Part shown: positions 42,536 to 52,046 of the stretch, one piece after another
Layout of the letters: every line of letters begins with the position of its first letter
How positions within the stretch are numbered: the first letter of the stretch is position 1
Origin: JABSSA01 sp039960995
GTDB taxonomy: Bacteria > Pseudomonadota > Alphaproteobacteria > Rhodobacterales > Rhodobacteraceae
Direction of reading: 5' to 3'
Assembly (NCBI GenBank): GCA_039960995.1
Contig: JBDVKF010000047.1
Location: forward strand, 26,847 to 90,846
DNA: 64,000 nt
Program-made: the position numbers and the translations under genes
Notes under the pieces: model-generated
The model's database searches: none
Seen by the model: the letters and a program-made list of their open reading frames with translations, nothing else
Told to the model about the DNA's origin: nothing

Positions 42536-43299
42536 AACAAAATCTGCCCAAATCGTTTCTGAACGCACCATTGGCGCATCGCGCCTTGCACGATGTTACG
42601 GATGGTCGGCCTGAAAACAGCCGCGCCGCGATCCAAGCCGCCATTGATCATGGGTACGGTATCGAAATTGATGTGCAACTAAGCTCGGACAACAAGGCGA
42701 TGGTCTTTCACGACTTTGCGCTGGACCGTTTGGCCGAAGCGACTGGACCGATTAAGGAACGCAGCGCGGCTGACTTAAACGCGGTGCGTTTGATTGGGGG
42801 ATCCGAAGGTATTCCAACGCTGCCCGAAGTTTTGGAAATCGTTGGCGGGCGCGTGCCTTTGTTGATTGAAATAAAAGACCAAGACGGGGCTATGGGGTCG
42901 TCTGTTGGGCCTTTGGAAGATGCTGTAGCTGCTGCGCTGAATGGATATGTCGGACCGATTGGGGTGATGTCCTTCAATCCACATTCGATTGCACATTTTG
43001 CGAAACACGCGCCGCAATGGCCGCGTGGATTGACCACCAGTGCCTTTGATCCAACAAGTTGGCCGTTGCCGGAAGACACATGCACCCATCTTCGGATGAT
43101 CTCTGATTATGATCGAGTTGGTGCTACATTTATCAGTCACGAGGCCGCCGACTTGGACAGTGACCGCGTACGTGATTTGAAGGCCGAAGGTGCAAACGTG
43201 CTGTGTTGGACGATTAAATCACCGGCCGAAGAGGCGAAGGCGCGGGCAGTTGCCCAAAATGTGACTTTTGAAGGCTATCTTCCGTCTGTTTCCGCTTGA
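42532..43299 (+). CDS. Glycerophosphodiester phosphodiesterase
   Basis: A 255-residue GDPD enzyme that hydrolyses deacylated phospholipids to glycerol-3-phosphate and an alcohol. The catalytic motif AHRALHDVTDGRPENSRAAI with the His/Arg and Glu-Asn pair sits at residues ~12-30, followed by YGIEIDVQLSSDNKAMVFHD (Glu, Asp and His metal and base residues). No signal peptide is apparent, so it is probably cytoplasmic, UgpQ-like. It overlaps the upstream RidA gene by four bases. Confidence 0.88.
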   Translation: MKQNLPKSFLNAPLAHRALHDVTDGRPENSRAAIQAAIDHGYGIEIDVQLSSDNKAMVFHDFALDRLAEATGPIKERSAADLNAVRLIGGSEGIPTLPEVLEIVGGRVPLLIEIKDQDGAMGSSVGPLEDAVAAALNGYVGPIGVMSFNPHSIAHFAKHAPQWPRGLTTSAFDPTSWPLPEDTCTHLRMISDYDRVGATFISHEAADLDSDRVRDLKAEGANVLCWTIKSPAEEAKARAVAQNVTFEGYLPSVSA

Positions 43300-43330
43300 T
43301 CAACATGGTTCTGGACACAGATAATCTGAT

Positions 43331-44539
43331 GTGAGCGAACAAAACCCAAATATGTCCCAGCAAGAGGTAGAAATTCGTATCCTACCGAGTCTGGATGCGA
43401 TTTCGCAGGCGGATTGGGACGCATGTGCCTGTCCTGAGGCTGCAGATGGTGGGCCGCCGATTGATCCATTCACCACGTTCCGTTTTCTAAAAGCCTTGGA
43501 AGACAGTGGATCAGTAGGGCCGGGCACAGGCTGGCAACCGCAATATCTACAAGCGACGGTTGGCGGCGTTACGATAGCCGTGGCGCCGATGTACGCCAAA
43601 AGCCACAGCCAAGGCGAATACATCTTTGATCACAACTGGGCCCATGCGTTCGAACATGCCGGTGGGCGGTATTATCCAAAGCTGCAATTGGCGGTGCCAT
43701 TTACACCGGCCACTGGGCGGCGGTTTTTGGTGCATCCGGATTTCGTTGAACTGGGGACACAAGCGCTTATTCAGGGTGCGGTTCAATTGGCCGAAAACAA
43801 TCGGATCAGTTCGCTGCATATTACGTTCTGCACCGAAGAAGAACGCGATTTGGGCGAACGGATCGGTCTTTTAGGGCGAACAACACAGCAATTCCATTGG
43901 GAAAACGCAGGGTATGAATCCTTTGACGGGTTTTTGGAAACACTGTCCAGCCGCAAGCGAAAGAACATCCGCAAAGAGCGCAGACAAGCGCAGGAATTCG
44001 GCGGGGTCATCCGGACTTATTCAGGTGAAGATCTGCAACCCGAACACTGGGATGCCTTCTGGCAGTTTTATCAGGACACGGGTGCGCGCAAATGGGGATC
44101 ACCTTATCTAACACGCGAATTCTTCGATATTGCCCAAGACAGATTGTGTGACGATATCGTTTTGGTTTTTGCAGAACGTGAGGGGCGGCCCGTTGCGGGG
44201 GCCTTGAACTTTGTCGGGCGGGAAACGTTGTTCGGGCGGTATTGGGGATGCACTGAACATCACCCATGTTTGCATTTCGAACTGTGTTACTATCAAGCTA
44301 TCGACATAGCGATCGAACGGGGTTTGAACCGTGTCGAGGCGGGTGCGCAGGGCGAACATAAGCTTGCGCGTGGGTATTTGCCAACGCAAACACATTCACT
44401 GCATTGGGTGAACGACGACGGCTTTTCCGACGCAATTGCCAAATACCTGCAGGCAGAACGCCGCGCGATTGAAGAAGAAATCGAAATCTTGACCGATTAC
44501 GGACCGTTCAAGAAAATTCAGATAGAGGAGCAGCAATGA
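43331..44539 (+). CDS. GNAT/FemAB-like N-acyltransferase (COG3146 type)
   Basis: A 402-residue protein of the DUF482/peptidogalycan-biosynthesis family with a double GNAT-like fold. Characteristic stretches are LPSLDAISQADWDACACPEA, ENAGYESFDGFLETLSSRKR-KNIRKERRQA, HWDAFWQFYQDTGARKWGSP-YL, and YWGCTEHHPCLHFELCYYQA-IDIAIERGL. The acceptor is unknown in this family. Start is GTG 43331. Its stop overlaps the next start by four bases, so it belongs to the phhB transcription unit. Confidence 0.82.
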   Translation: MSEQNPNMSQQEVEIRILPSLDAISQADWDACACPEAADGGPPIDPFTTFRFLKALEDSGSVGPGTGWQPQYLQATVGGVTIAVAPMYAKSHSQGEYIFDHNWAHAFEHAGGRYYPKLQLAVPFTPATGRRFLVHPDFVELGTQALIQGAVQLAENNRISSLHITFCTEEERDLGERIGLLGRTTQQFHWENAGYESFDGFLETLSSRKRKNIRKERRQAQEFGGVIRTYSGEDLQPEHWDAFWQFYQDTGARKWGSPYLTREFFDIAQDRLCDDIVLVFAEREGRPVAGALNFVGRETLFGRYWGCTEHHPCLHFELCYYQAIDIAIERGLNRVEAGAQGEHKLARGYLPTQTHSLHWVNDDGFSDAIAKYLQAERRAIEEEIEILTDYGPFKKIQIEEQQ

Positions 44540-44844
44540 CCGATAAATTGTCCATTGAGTTGCGCGAGGCTGCTTTGGCCCCCCTTATTGATGCGGGATG
44601 GACCATGGCCGATGACCGCGACGCGCTGCAAAAAACATTCGTTTTTGATAATTTTGTGGCTGCGTTTGGATGGATGACGCAATCGGCCATTTGGGCTGAA
44701 AAATGGAACCACCATCCAGAATGGGACAATGTCTATAAGACTGTGAATGTGACACTGACCACCCACGACGCGGGTGGTCTGTCTGATTTGGATGTGAAGC
44801 TTGCCAAAAAGATGGACAAGCTTGCCGAGGGATCAGCCCATTGA
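44536..44844 (+). CDS. phhB: Pterin-4a-carbinolamine dehydratase
   Basis: A 102-residue enzyme that dehydrates 4a-hydroxytetrahydropterin so the cofactor can be recycled after phenylalanine hydroxylation. The family motif is FNDFVAAFGWMTQSAIWAEK with one variant position (FDNF), and WNHHPEWDNVYKTVNVTLTT HDAGGLSDLD carries the His-His-Pro-Glu active site. It overlaps the convergent peroxiredoxin gene by 12 bases at its 3' end. No phenylalanine hydroxylase is in the window. Confidence 0.92.
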   Translation: MTDKLSIELREAALAPLIDAGWTMADDRDALQKTFVFDNFVAAFGWMTQSAIWAEKWNHHPEWDNVYKTVNVTLTTHDAGGLSDLDVKLAKKMDKLAEGSAH

Positions 44845-45324
44845 ATCCAGCAATCCTTCGCCTGCAGATGTTTCGCACGCGCTAGGGACGTCTTCTTGGT
44901 TCAGATGCGTCACTTTTCCATCCGAAATAAGCATGGCATACCGCTTCGAACGGGCCATCAGCCCTGCTGGTGGGGCATCAAAGTTCATACCAATTGCCGT
45001 TGTAAACGCGCTTTCTGGATCAGACAGCATTGTGATCCCCGCATCTGACGCGCCTGTGGCTTCGCCCCACGCTTTCATGACAAAGGGGTCGTTGACCGAA
45101 ACGCAAATGATTTCATCCACGCCTTTTGCCGCAAATTGATCCTTTGTTCGGATAAAGCTGGGCACATGGGCCGAGTGGCACGTGGGCGTAAAAGCACCCG
45201 GAACGGCAAACACAACCACGGTGCGTCCGGCAGTCTTGCTGGACAATGGCACTGCTTCTGGGCCTTCGGCTCCAAGTTGGATCAGCGTTGCTTCGGGAAG
45301 AGAGTCACCAGTTGAGACAGCCAT
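44833..45324 (-). CDS. Prx5-type peroxiredoxin
   Basis: A 163-residue cytoplasmic peroxidase of the atypical 2-Cys/1-Cys Prx5 (AhpC-TSA, hybrid-Prx5) class. The peroxidatic cysteine is in VPGAFTPTCHSAHVPSF at about residue 52. The downstream segment DEIICVSVNDPFVMKAWGEA is family-typical. The ATG at 45324 has an AAGGA site; an in-frame upstream run of ~56 codons has no family match. It is likely glutaredoxin- or thioredoxin-reduced. Its tail overlaps phhB. Confidence 0.93.
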   Translation of the reverse strand: MAVSTGDSLPEATLIQLGAEGPEAVPLSSKTAGRTVVVFAVPGAFTPTCHSAHVPSFIRTKDQFAAKGVDEIICVSVNDPFVMKAWGEATGASDAGITMLSDPESAFTTAIGMNFDAPPAGLMARSKRYAMLISDGKVTHLNQEDVPSACETSAGEGLLDSMG

Positions 45325-45403
45325 CGAAGTTCCTTTCTTTGAATTGCGTCCTGTCAGGAGTGCGATATAGGCTGCTAAGGTGCAAGGGCGAGAGGCGATG
45401 TTG

Positions 45404-46609
45404 ATGTCAAATATCATTGTAATTGGAGCAGGGCAGGCCGGTGCGTCTTGTGTCGCTAAACTCAGAGGGCTTGGTTTTGACGGTTCTGTCACCTTGGTTG
45501 GTGCTGAATCGCAACCGCCTTATCAACGCCCGCCACTGTCCAAGGCCTATTTGTTAGGGGATATGGCGCTAGAGCGGCTATTCCTGCGTCCTGAAAGCTA
45601 TTACGCTGATCAAAACATCGATCTTCGACTAGGGCAGCGTGTGTCAAACATCGACACCGGTAAACAAACGGTTTCGATAGACGGCGAGACCATGCGATAT
45701 GACGAATTGGTGATGACCACCGGTTCCAAACCGCATCGTTTGCCCGCATCAATTGGTGGCGACCTTGATCGTGTCTTTACGGTGCGGGATTTGCAAGATG
45801 TGGACGCGATGGCCCCGTTGTTTCAAGACAGCGCACGCGTTTTGATCGTTGGAGGCGGTTACATCGGATTAGAAGCCGCCGCCGTCGCGGCCAAACGCGG
45901 ATTGAATGTAACGCTTGTGGAAATGGCGGATCGTATCCTGCAGCGTGTCGCGGCCGCCGAAACCAGCACTTATTTTCGCGAACTTCACCAAGCGCATGGT
46001 GTCGATATTCGCGAGGGTGTTGGACTGTCTAAATTGACCGGTGAAGGTACGGTTTCCGGTGCCGTTCTAAGCGACGGGTCGGAACTGGTCGTAGATTTTG
46101 TGGTGGTCGGGGTCGGGATCGCACCTGACGTGCAGTTGGCTGACGATGCAGGCATCACCTTGGATAATGGAATTCAGACAGACGAACAGGGCCGAACATC
46201 TGCGCCACATGTTTGGGCCGCTGGCGATTGCGCCTCTTTTCCCTATCGAGGGTCGCGGATCCGCCTAGAATCGGTTCCCAATGCGATTGATCAGGCTGAA
46301 ATCGTTGCTGAAAACATCATGGGCGCCGGGAAAACCTATATTGCCAAGCCGTGGTTCTGGTCAGACCAATACGACGTAAAATTGCAAATTGCGGGTCTGA
46401 ATACAGGTTATGACCGCGTGGTCACGCGGCAATCCGAAACCAGTGTGTCCTTCTGGTATTATTCGGGGGAAACGCTATTGGCTGTGGATGCCGCAAATGA
46501 CCCGCGTGGATATATGGTGGGAAAACGATTGATCGAAATGGGTAAACCCGCACCATCAGATATCATCGCTGATGCGTCTGTGGATCTAAAGGCCTTGTTG
46601 CGCGGGTGA
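45404..46609 (+). CDS. Ferredoxin/rubredoxin-type NAD(P)H reductase (FAD pyridine nucleotide-disulfide family)
   Basis: A 401-residue flavoprotein. FAD and NAD Rossmann loops are VIGAGQAGASCVAKLRGLG (residues ~5) and VLIVGGGYIGLEAAAVA (~150); a second FAD segment is VWAAGDCASFPYRG (~275). The C-terminal segment YDVKLQIAGLNTGYDRVVTR is the oxygenase-coupled reductase type (rhodocoxin or putidaredoxin reductase). The ATG at 45404 has an AGAGG site eight bases away. It may deliver electrons to a ferredoxin and a P450, none of which lie in the window. Confidence 0.85.
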   Translation: MSNIIVIGAGQAGASCVAKLRGLGFDGSVTLVGAESQPPYQRPPLSKAYLLGDMALERLFLRPESYYADQNIDLRLGQRVSNIDTGKQTVSIDGETMRYDELVMTTGSKPHRLPASIGGDLDRVFTVRDLQDVDAMAPLFQDSARVLIVGGGYIGLEAAAVAAKRGLNVTLVEMADRILQRVAAAETSTYFRELHQAHGVDIREGVGLSKLTGEGTVSGAVLSDGSELVVDFVVVGVGIAPDVQLADDAGITLDNGIQTDEQGRTSAPHVWAAGDCASFPYRGSRIRLESVPNAIDQAEIVAENIMGAGKTYIAKPWFWSDQYDVKLQIAGLNTGYDRVVTRQSETSVSFWYYSGETLLAVDAANDPRGYMVGKRLIEMGKPAPSDIIADASVDLKALLRG

Positions 46610-47163
46610 GGATTATCGCAGGCGAATGGCGTGGTCGGCGTTTAACACCGGTCGGCAAGGGGGACGCAGGTGCACATCTGCGCCCGACGCCAGACCGTGT
46701 GCGCGAAAGCCTGTTTTCCGCCCTAAGTGCGCGCAGTGCATTGTCGGGCGCGCGTGTGTTGGACCTGTTTGCAGGCACGGGCGCTTTGGGGTTTGAGGCG
46801 GTCAGCCGAGGCGCAGATTGTGCGGTTTTCATTGAAAACGGGCGCGTTGGACAAAAGCTGGTTGCCAGTAACATCAGCCTGTTGAATGCGCAGGATCGGT
46901 GCCACTTGGTCAAAAAAGACGCAACCCGCCTGGGGCCATGTGCAGTCGATCCTTTCGATCTGGTGTTTCTTGATCCACCTTACGGTAAAAACCTTGGCGC
47001 ATTGGCCATAACGTCGGCCTTGGACTCCGGATGGATCAGCGCGGACAGTTTGATCGTTTGGGAAGAAGAAGCGCCAATGGCACCGCCAGAGGGTTTCAGA
47101 TCAGTGGATCAGCGTCGCTATGGCACGACGCATATCACGCTTTTGGCACCCAATCAGTCCTGA
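46606..47163 (+). CDS. rsmD: 16S rRNA (guanine966-N2)-methyltransferase RsmD
   Basis: A 185-residue AdoMet-dependent enzyme. It starts GTG in the family position (RIIAGEWRGRRL), carries RVLDLFAGTGALGFEAVSRG as the AdoMet motif and the catalytic DPPY in VFLDPPYGKN. It methylates the ribosome small-subunit RNA. It overlaps the upstream reductase by four bases and the convergent map gene by ten. Confidence 0.94.
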   Translation: MRIIAGEWRGRRLTPVGKGDAGAHLRPTPDRVRESLFSALSARSALSGARVLDLFAGTGALGFEAVSRGADCAVFIENGRVGQKLVASNISLLNAQDRCHLVKKDATRLGPCAVDPFDLVFLDPPYGKNLGALAITSALDSGWISADSLIVWEEEAPMAPPEGFRSVDQRRYGTTHITLLAPNQS

Positions 47164-47978
47164 GTGAATGTCGGGTGGAACAGGTTCTTTTCGCTTAGCG
47201 TGAAAATCTCAAACCCATCCGCGGTGACACCAACGGAATGTTCGAACTGCGCTGACAAGGATTTGTCCCGCGTCACGGCAGTCCAATCATCAGCCAGCGT
47301 TTTTGTTTCGGGCCTGCCAAGATTGACCATCGGTTCAATCGTAAAGAACATGCCTTCTTCAAGAATAGCGCCTGTGCCTGGCCGTCCGTAATGCAAAACA
47401 TTGGGCGGTGCATGAAACACGCGGCCCAATCCATGACCGCAAAAATCACGCACGACACTCATGCGATGACCTTCAACGAAGGATTGGATTGCATGCCCGA
47501 TATCGCCAAATGTGTTGCCCGGTTTAACAGCCTCGATCCCAACCATCAGCGCGTCATGCGTGATTTGGATCAGACGTTCCGCTTTGCGAGGCAGTTTTCC
47601 CGCCACATACATGCGCGACGTGTCGCCAAACCATCCATCGACAATGACCGTTACGTCGATGTTCAGAATGTCACCATCCTTTAACACCTTGTCGCCCGGG
47701 ATGCCGTGACACACCACATGGTTCACCGAAATGCACGAGGCGTGTTTATATCCTTTGTACCCAATGGTTGCCGATGTCGCCTTTGCATCATTGACCATCT
47801 GCGTGATGATCTCGTCGATGCGACCAGTGGTTTGGCCCGGGAAAACATGTTCCGGCATACAGTCAAGAATATGCGCGGCCAACGCGCCCGCGACTTGCAT
47901 TCCAGCAAAGTCGGCTTCGTCATAGATGCGGATACCGTCCTTTGTCAGACGGCCACGTGCTTCTTGTTCCACTGTCAT
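47154..47978 (-). CDS. map: Methionine aminopeptidase type I
   Basis: A 274-residue dimetal enzyme removing N-terminal Met. All five metal ligands are visible: Asp in NIDVTVIVDGWFGDTSRMY, Asp later in the same stretch, His in CGHGLGRVFHAPPNV, Glu in FTIEPMVN and Glu in AQFEHSVGVT. The ATG at 47978 (MTVEQEARG) has a GGGAA site; a GTG at 48020 would add 14 residues. It is convergent with rsmD. Confidence 0.95.
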   Translation of the reverse strand: MTVEQEARGRLTKDGIRIYDEADFAGMQVAGALAAHILDCMPEHVFPGQTTGRIDEIITQMVNDAKATSATIGYKGYKHASCISVNHVVCHGIPGDKVLKDGDILNIDVTVIVDGWFGDTSRMYVAGKLPRKAERLIQITHDALMVGIEAVKPGNTFGDIGHAIQSFVEGHRMSVVRDFCGHGLGRVFHAPPNVLHYGRPGTGAILEEGMFFTIEPMVNLGRPETKTLADDWTAVTRDKSLSAQFEHSVGVTADGFEIFTLSEKNLFHPTFTQD

Positions 47979-48035
47979 GTTCCCAATTTGGATCGCAAAG
48001 ATATTACGCGAGCTTGTCACTGACGACCAGTGAGG

Positions 48036-48740
48036 TCACTCGACTTTTCGCAAAGGTTGCCCAGCTCGGACGCCTTCGGGGCTTATTTCTGTTCCAAGCA
48101 CCAAGGTTTCAACCCCTGCTGCACACGCGCTATCATATGCCGCAGCATAAACGGGGTCTATATCGCGTGCCAGATCGAAACGATCTGCGTCTGTGCGTTG
48201 CACCAAATACAGCATGATGGCGCGATGACCGAGGCGCACCATGTTTTCCAGTTCGACCAGATGTTTGGCACCTCGCGCGGTTACGCTGTCGGGAAACTCG
48301 GCAAGGCCGGGTTGGCGCGACAACGTCGCGGATTTGACTTCGACATAGGCATCTGGGCGACCTTCTGTTGATAACAAGAAGTCGATGCGCGAATTTTCAC
48401 CGTATTTCACTTCGGCCCGCACGTGGTCATATTCGGCAAGAGCGGCAACTTGTCTGTTTTGAAGGGCTGTGCGCAACGCACGGTTTGGCACCGAAGTATC
48501 AACACCCGTAAAATGACCATTGGCGTGTTCGACCAACCGCCAGCCAAATTTCAGCTTTTTCTTTGGATCGTCATTCGGTTCCAGCCAAATGCGCATTCCC
48601 GGCTCAGCCAATCCCATCATCGAACCCGGATTGGCGCAATGTGCGGTAATTTCCCGACCATCTTCCAAACGGCAATCTGCGAGAAAGCGTTTATAACGTT
48701 TGATTAACGTGGCGGGGACAAGTTCGGTTTGAAAGCGCAT
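48036..48740 (-). CDS. sfsA: SfsA-family DNA/RNA nuclease-like protein
   Basis: A 234-residue protein of the sugar fermentation stimulation A family, now regarded as a nuclease fold. The hallmarks are LVPATLIKRYKRFLADCRLE, ITAHCANPGSMMGLAEPG, WRLVEHANGHFTGVDTSVPN and the PD-(D/E)xK-like RIDFLLSTEGRPDAYVEVKS. The ATG at 48740 is the family start; the frame continues upstream without homology. It lies 58 bases upstream of map on the same strand. Confidence 0.92.
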   Translation of the reverse strand: MRFQTELVPATLIKRYKRFLADCRLEDGREITAHCANPGSMMGLAEPGMRIWLEPNDDPKKKLKFGWRLVEHANGHFTGVDTSVPNRALRTALQNRQVAALAEYDHVRAEVKYGENSRIDFLLSTEGRPDAYVEVKSATLSRQPGLAEFPDSVTARGAKHLVELENMVRLGHRAIMLYLVQRTDADRFDLARDIDPVYAAAYDSACAAGVETLVLGTEISPEGVRAGQPLRKVE

Positions 48741-48785
48741 GGTCACGGGCCTATACCGGAGCGGAACAAGGCTCAAGGAGCGGAT

Positions 48786-49505
48786 ATGGTAAATCCAACT
48801 GCGGCAATGCTGGTGATTGGCGATGAAATTCTGTCGGGGCGGACGCGGGATGCAAATATGCATTACCTTGCTGGCCAATTGACCGAACGCGGCATTGACC
48901 TGCGTGAAGTGCGCGTTGTCAGCGATAATTCCGATGACATAATCGATGCGGTGCTTGCGTTGTCCAAACGTCATGACCACGTGTTCAGCAGTGGCGGCAT
49001 CGGACCGACACATGATGATATAACGGCCGATTGCATGGCGCGCGCTTTTGGACAAAGTATAGACGTTCGCGCAGATGCCCGCGCGCTCCTTGTTGCGCAT
49101 TACGAACGCTCAGGCCTTGAGCTGAACGACGCGCGATTGCGCATGGCACGGATACCGGACAACGCGGCGTTGATTGATAATCCGGTCAGTACTGCGCCCG
49201 GGTTTACCATTGAAAATGTGCACGTCATGGCCGGCGTTCCAAGCGTCTTTCAAGCCATGGTGGCAAGCGTTCTGCCGCAATTGACGGGTGGTGCTCCGCT
49301 GTTGTCTGAAAGTGTGCGTGTCGATCGCGGAGAAGGGGACATTGCAGAACCGCTGGGACAATTGGCAGAAACGTACCCTGACCTGTCGTTTGGGTCTTAC
49401 CCGTTTCAACATAACGGCAAATATGGATCGAACATCGTCATCCGTGGTGCCGATGCCGCGCGCTTGTCCGAGGCATGTGTCGCGCTGCGAGCTGTGTTTT
49501 CGTGA
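48786..49505 (+). CDS. Molybdopterin-binding-domain protein (CinA N-terminal type)
   Basis: A 239-residue protein of the COG1058 family. The MoCF-like domain shows AAMLVIGDEILSGRTRDANM, HDHVFSSGGIGPTHDDITAD CMARAFG and VHVMAGVPSVFQAMVASVLP. Full CinA enzymes carry an additional PncC (nicotinamide-nucleotide amidase) domain, which is absent here. The GGAG site precedes the ATG at 48786; an upstream 19-codon extension is not favoured. Function as competence-damage or molybdopterin-binding protein is unproven. Confidence 0.88.
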   Translation: MVNPTAAMLVIGDEILSGRTRDANMHYLAGQLTERGIDLREVRVVSDNSDDIIDAVLALSKRHDHVFSSGGIGPTHDDITADCMARAFGQSIDVRADARALLVAHYERSGLELNDARLRMARIPDNAALIDNPVSTAPGFTIENVHVMAGVPSVFQAMVASVLPQLTGGAPLLSESVRVDRGEGDIAEPLGQLAETYPDLSFGSYPFQHNGKYGSNIVIRGADAARLSEACVALRAVFS

Positions 49506-50227
49506 CATCGCCATCGGCAGAGACCCTTTACAATGTCTGCGAAGCCACATGGCCGCCAGCGAAGACATTGCGCACCAATGGGTTTGTTTTTCGCGATGGC
49601 GCGGGGGGCGGCAAAAGGGTGTCTGCGACCACGGTTGATCATGTTCCAAACGATACAGAAATTGTAGATGCCGAAGCACGCATGCGCGCATTGGAGCAGC
49701 CTGCACTGTTCATGGTCCGCGAAGGTGAAAACGCGTTGGACGCAAAGCTGAACGACGCAGGTTACGTTGTGATCGACCCTGTACAATTATATGCGGCACC
49801 TGTTGAGCTTTTGACATCGCAAGCCATTCCCCCGGTAACGGCGTTTTCCATCTGGGAACCTTTGGCGATCATGACTGAAATTTGGGCTGAGGGTGGAATT
49901 GGTCCTGCCAGACTAAAGGTCATGGAGCGGGCCAATCAAAAGACCGCCGTGTTTTGCCGCTGGAAAGATAAACCCGCTGGCGTCGCCTTTGCCGGACTGC
50001 ATGGCAACGTGTGTATGGTGCATGCCGTCGAAGTTTTGGCGCATCAGCGTCGCCAAGGTGTTGCACAGTGGATTATGCGCCAAGCCGCGTTTTGGGCGCA
50101 GGCAAACGGGGCAGCTTGGATGAGCGTTTTGTGTGTTCATGACAATTTAGCAGCGAACACCCTGTATAAAGGCTTGGGTTTTCAGCCATCCGGGGCCTAT
50201 CATTACCGCATCAAGGAGGCGTCATGA
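49502..50227 (+). CDS. GNAT-family N-acetyltransferase
   Basis: A 241-residue protein with a C-terminal GNAT domain. The acetyl-CoA loop is visible at VEVLAHQRRQGVAQWIMRQA and NTLYKGLGFQPSGAYHYRI closes the fold. The first ~120 residues (SAETLYNVCEATWPPAKTLR) form a family-specific extension. GTG 49502 overlaps the previous stop; a longer start is not likely. Acceptor unknown. Confidence 0.85.
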   Translation: MTSPSAETLYNVCEATWPPAKTLRTNGFVFRDGAGGGKRVSATTVDHVPNDTEIVDAEARMRALEQPALFMVREGENALDAKLNDAGYVVIDPVQLYAAPVELLTSQAIPPVTAFSIWEPLAIMTEIWAEGGIGPARLKVMERANQKTAVFCRWKDKPAGVAFAGLHGNVCMVHAVEVLAHQRRQGVAQWIMRQAAFWAQANGAAWMSVLCVHDNLAANTLYKGLGFQPSGAYHYRIKEAS

Positions 50228-50790
50228 GCGATCAACCCACAGCGTTAGACCTGCCGATGGTCGATCCGCTTCCTGAGCAGACCCAGAAATACTTTGATAT
50301 CTGCGCCGAAAAGCTTGGATTGGTCCCCAACGTGTTGCGGGCTTATGCATTTGATATTGAAAAGCTAAATGGGTTTACAGCGCTTTATAACGACTTGATG
50401 CTGGGTCAAAGTGGTCTGTCCAAGCTGGAACGCGAGATGATCGGCGTGGCGGTGTCAGCCATCAACAAATGTTATTATTGTCTTGTCGCGCACGGCGCTG
50501 CAGTTCGCCAATTGTCCGGGAATCCAGAGCTGGGTGAACAATTGGCCATGAATTGGCGCATGGCAGATTTGGATGCGCGCCATCATGCGATGCTTCAGTT
50601 TTCCGAGGCGCTGACAATGGCCAGCCACAAGATCGAAGAATCGGATCGGCAAGCATTGCGGGATGTGGGATTTTCAGACCGCGATATCTGGGACATCGTG
50701 TCTGTCGCTGCTTTCTTTAACATGTCTAACCGGGTGGCGAGTGCGGCTGCAATGATGCCGAACCCAGAATATCATAAGCAGGCCAGATGA
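50224..50790 (+). CDS. AhpD-like carboxymuconolactone decarboxylase-family protein
   Basis: A 188-residue helical protein of the alkylhydroperoxidase D-like family. The redox centre is NKCYYCLVAHG, a CxxC with the following His, at about residue 82; the further pattern LSKLEREMIGVAVSAINKCY Y and DRDIWDIVSVAAFFNMSNR is typical of 'peroxidase-related' members. It may reduce peroxides via a lipoyl partner. It overlaps both neighbours by four bases, so the run 48786-51746 is one operon. Confidence 0.87.
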   Translation: MSDQPTALDLPMVDPLPEQTQKYFDICAEKLGLVPNVLRAYAFDIEKLNGFTALYNDLMLGQSGLSKLEREMIGVAVSAINKCYYCLVAHGAAVRQLSGNPELGEQLAMNWRMADLDARHHAMLQFSEALTMASHKIEESDRQALRDVGFSDRDIWDIVSVAAFFNMSNRVASAAAMMPNPEYHKQAR

Positions 50791-51746
50791 TTGCAAGACT
50801 GGTCTTTATTCTTTGCTTTTTCGCACAGAGCGCTTTTGCCCTTGATCTGACGCTGCCGCGAAATGCCTTGGAAACAGCCAGTCGAAATACGGACCCTGAC
50901 AGTTATTTTGTTCCCTTGAATGTGTACCAAGACGGAGGTCTGCAAGGTGCAACCTTGGAAGGACAAGTGCGGCGTAGCGTTTTTCGCATTGCTTCACCTG
51001 GTGTGACACCGCTGCAGATTTTGGCACCATTGCGCGAGCAATTGGAAAAGACGGGCTTTGACATTGTCTTGGATTGCGCTGACGTCGAATGTGGCGGATT
51101 TGATTTTAGATTTGCGATCGAAACGCTGCCTGCCCCGGCAATGTATGTAAATTTACGCGACTTCCATTTTATCACTGCGATTCAAGGCGCTTCAGGTGCA
51201 CCTGAAAATGCTGTAACTTTGCTGGTCAGTACCGCCGTTTCAGCGGCTCATCTGCAGGTCATTCAGGCCGGAAATCTGGGCGATGAGCCAGATCAATTCA
51301 CCAACGAAACTGCAGAAGATGTACCTGCGCCCGAAGCTCCACCTGTTCCCTCAAACTCTCGCCAAGCGGCTTCAACGAACGTGCAAGAAGCGCTGACTAC
51401 TTTGGGTGTCGCGCAACTTGCTGGGCTTCAGTTCCAAACGGGGTCATCAGCTTTGGGGGATGGACCTTTCGATGCGATAAGCGCATTAGCCGAATTTATG
51501 GGGTCTGACTCGGAACGTCGAATAGCTGTGGTAGGCCACACCGACAATGTCGGCTCGCTTGCAGCCAATATCAGCTTATCTCGCGCGCGTGCTCAATCTG
51601 TCCGTCAGCGTTTAATCAACAGCTTCGATATTCAAGCAAACCGCATTGAAGCGGACGGAGTCGGGTATTTAGCGCCGATCGCAAGCAATTCTACGGAAGA
51701 GGGGCGTAACCGGAACAGAAGAGTTGAAGTTGTGCTGTTGAATTAA
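50787..51746 (+). CDS. OmpA-family outer-membrane/peptidoglycan-binding protein
   Basis: A 319-residue exported protein. Signal peptide: residues 1-18 (LVFILCFFAQSAFA). The C-terminal OmpA_C domain (residues ~210-319) shows FQTGSSALGDGPFDAISALA and VVGHTDNVGSLAANISLSRA-RAQSVRQRL, with the Asp and Arg that bind meso-diaminopimelate. The N-terminal ~180 residues lack a recognised beta-barrel. It probably anchors to peptidoglycan. It is the last gene of its operon. Confidence 0.9.
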   Translation: MIARLVFILCFFAQSAFALDLTLPRNALETASRNTDPDSYFVPLNVYQDGGLQGATLEGQVRRSVFRIASPGVTPLQILAPLREQLEKTGFDIVLDCADVECGGFDFRFAIETLPAPAMYVNLRDFHFITAIQGASGAPENAVTLLVSTAVSAAHLQVIQAGNLGDEPDQFTNETAEDVPAPEAPPVPSNSRQAASTNVQEALTTLGVAQLAGLQFQTGSSALGDGPFDAISALAEFMGSDSERRIAVVGHTDNVGSLAANISLSRARAQSVRQRLINSFDIQANRIEADGVGYLAPIASNSTEEGRNRNRRVEVVLLN

Positions 51747-52046
51747 ATTTCGCGGTAGATGTGAAGACAAACGATCCGATTCCAAAACACACGGCCCATA
51801 GCGTTCTTATTTTCGACGTGCTTGAGACAAAAACACTTCGAAACAGAACACCTATGGTATCCGTGTAAAATCAGCGTGCAATTCAGTGATGCAGCTTTTG
51901 GGCGAACATGACTTGGCCGGGCCGGAAATCATGTCGACAAAATTCTATCGCGTTGCAAAACCTAAGGTCATTACCCGAGCAGAGGGTGCTGATCGATCAA
52001 GAAACCACCAGCTTAGACGCTACAGAAGCACGCGAAAGATCTGGTT
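51747..52046. other. 300-base gap with no gene seen
   Basis: Between the OmpA-like and LysR genes only short unrelated frames occur, without ribosome sites or recognisable residues. No strong terminator hairpin was noted. The region may simply hold 3' flanks of the two convergent genes or a decayed sequence. Confidence 0.4.
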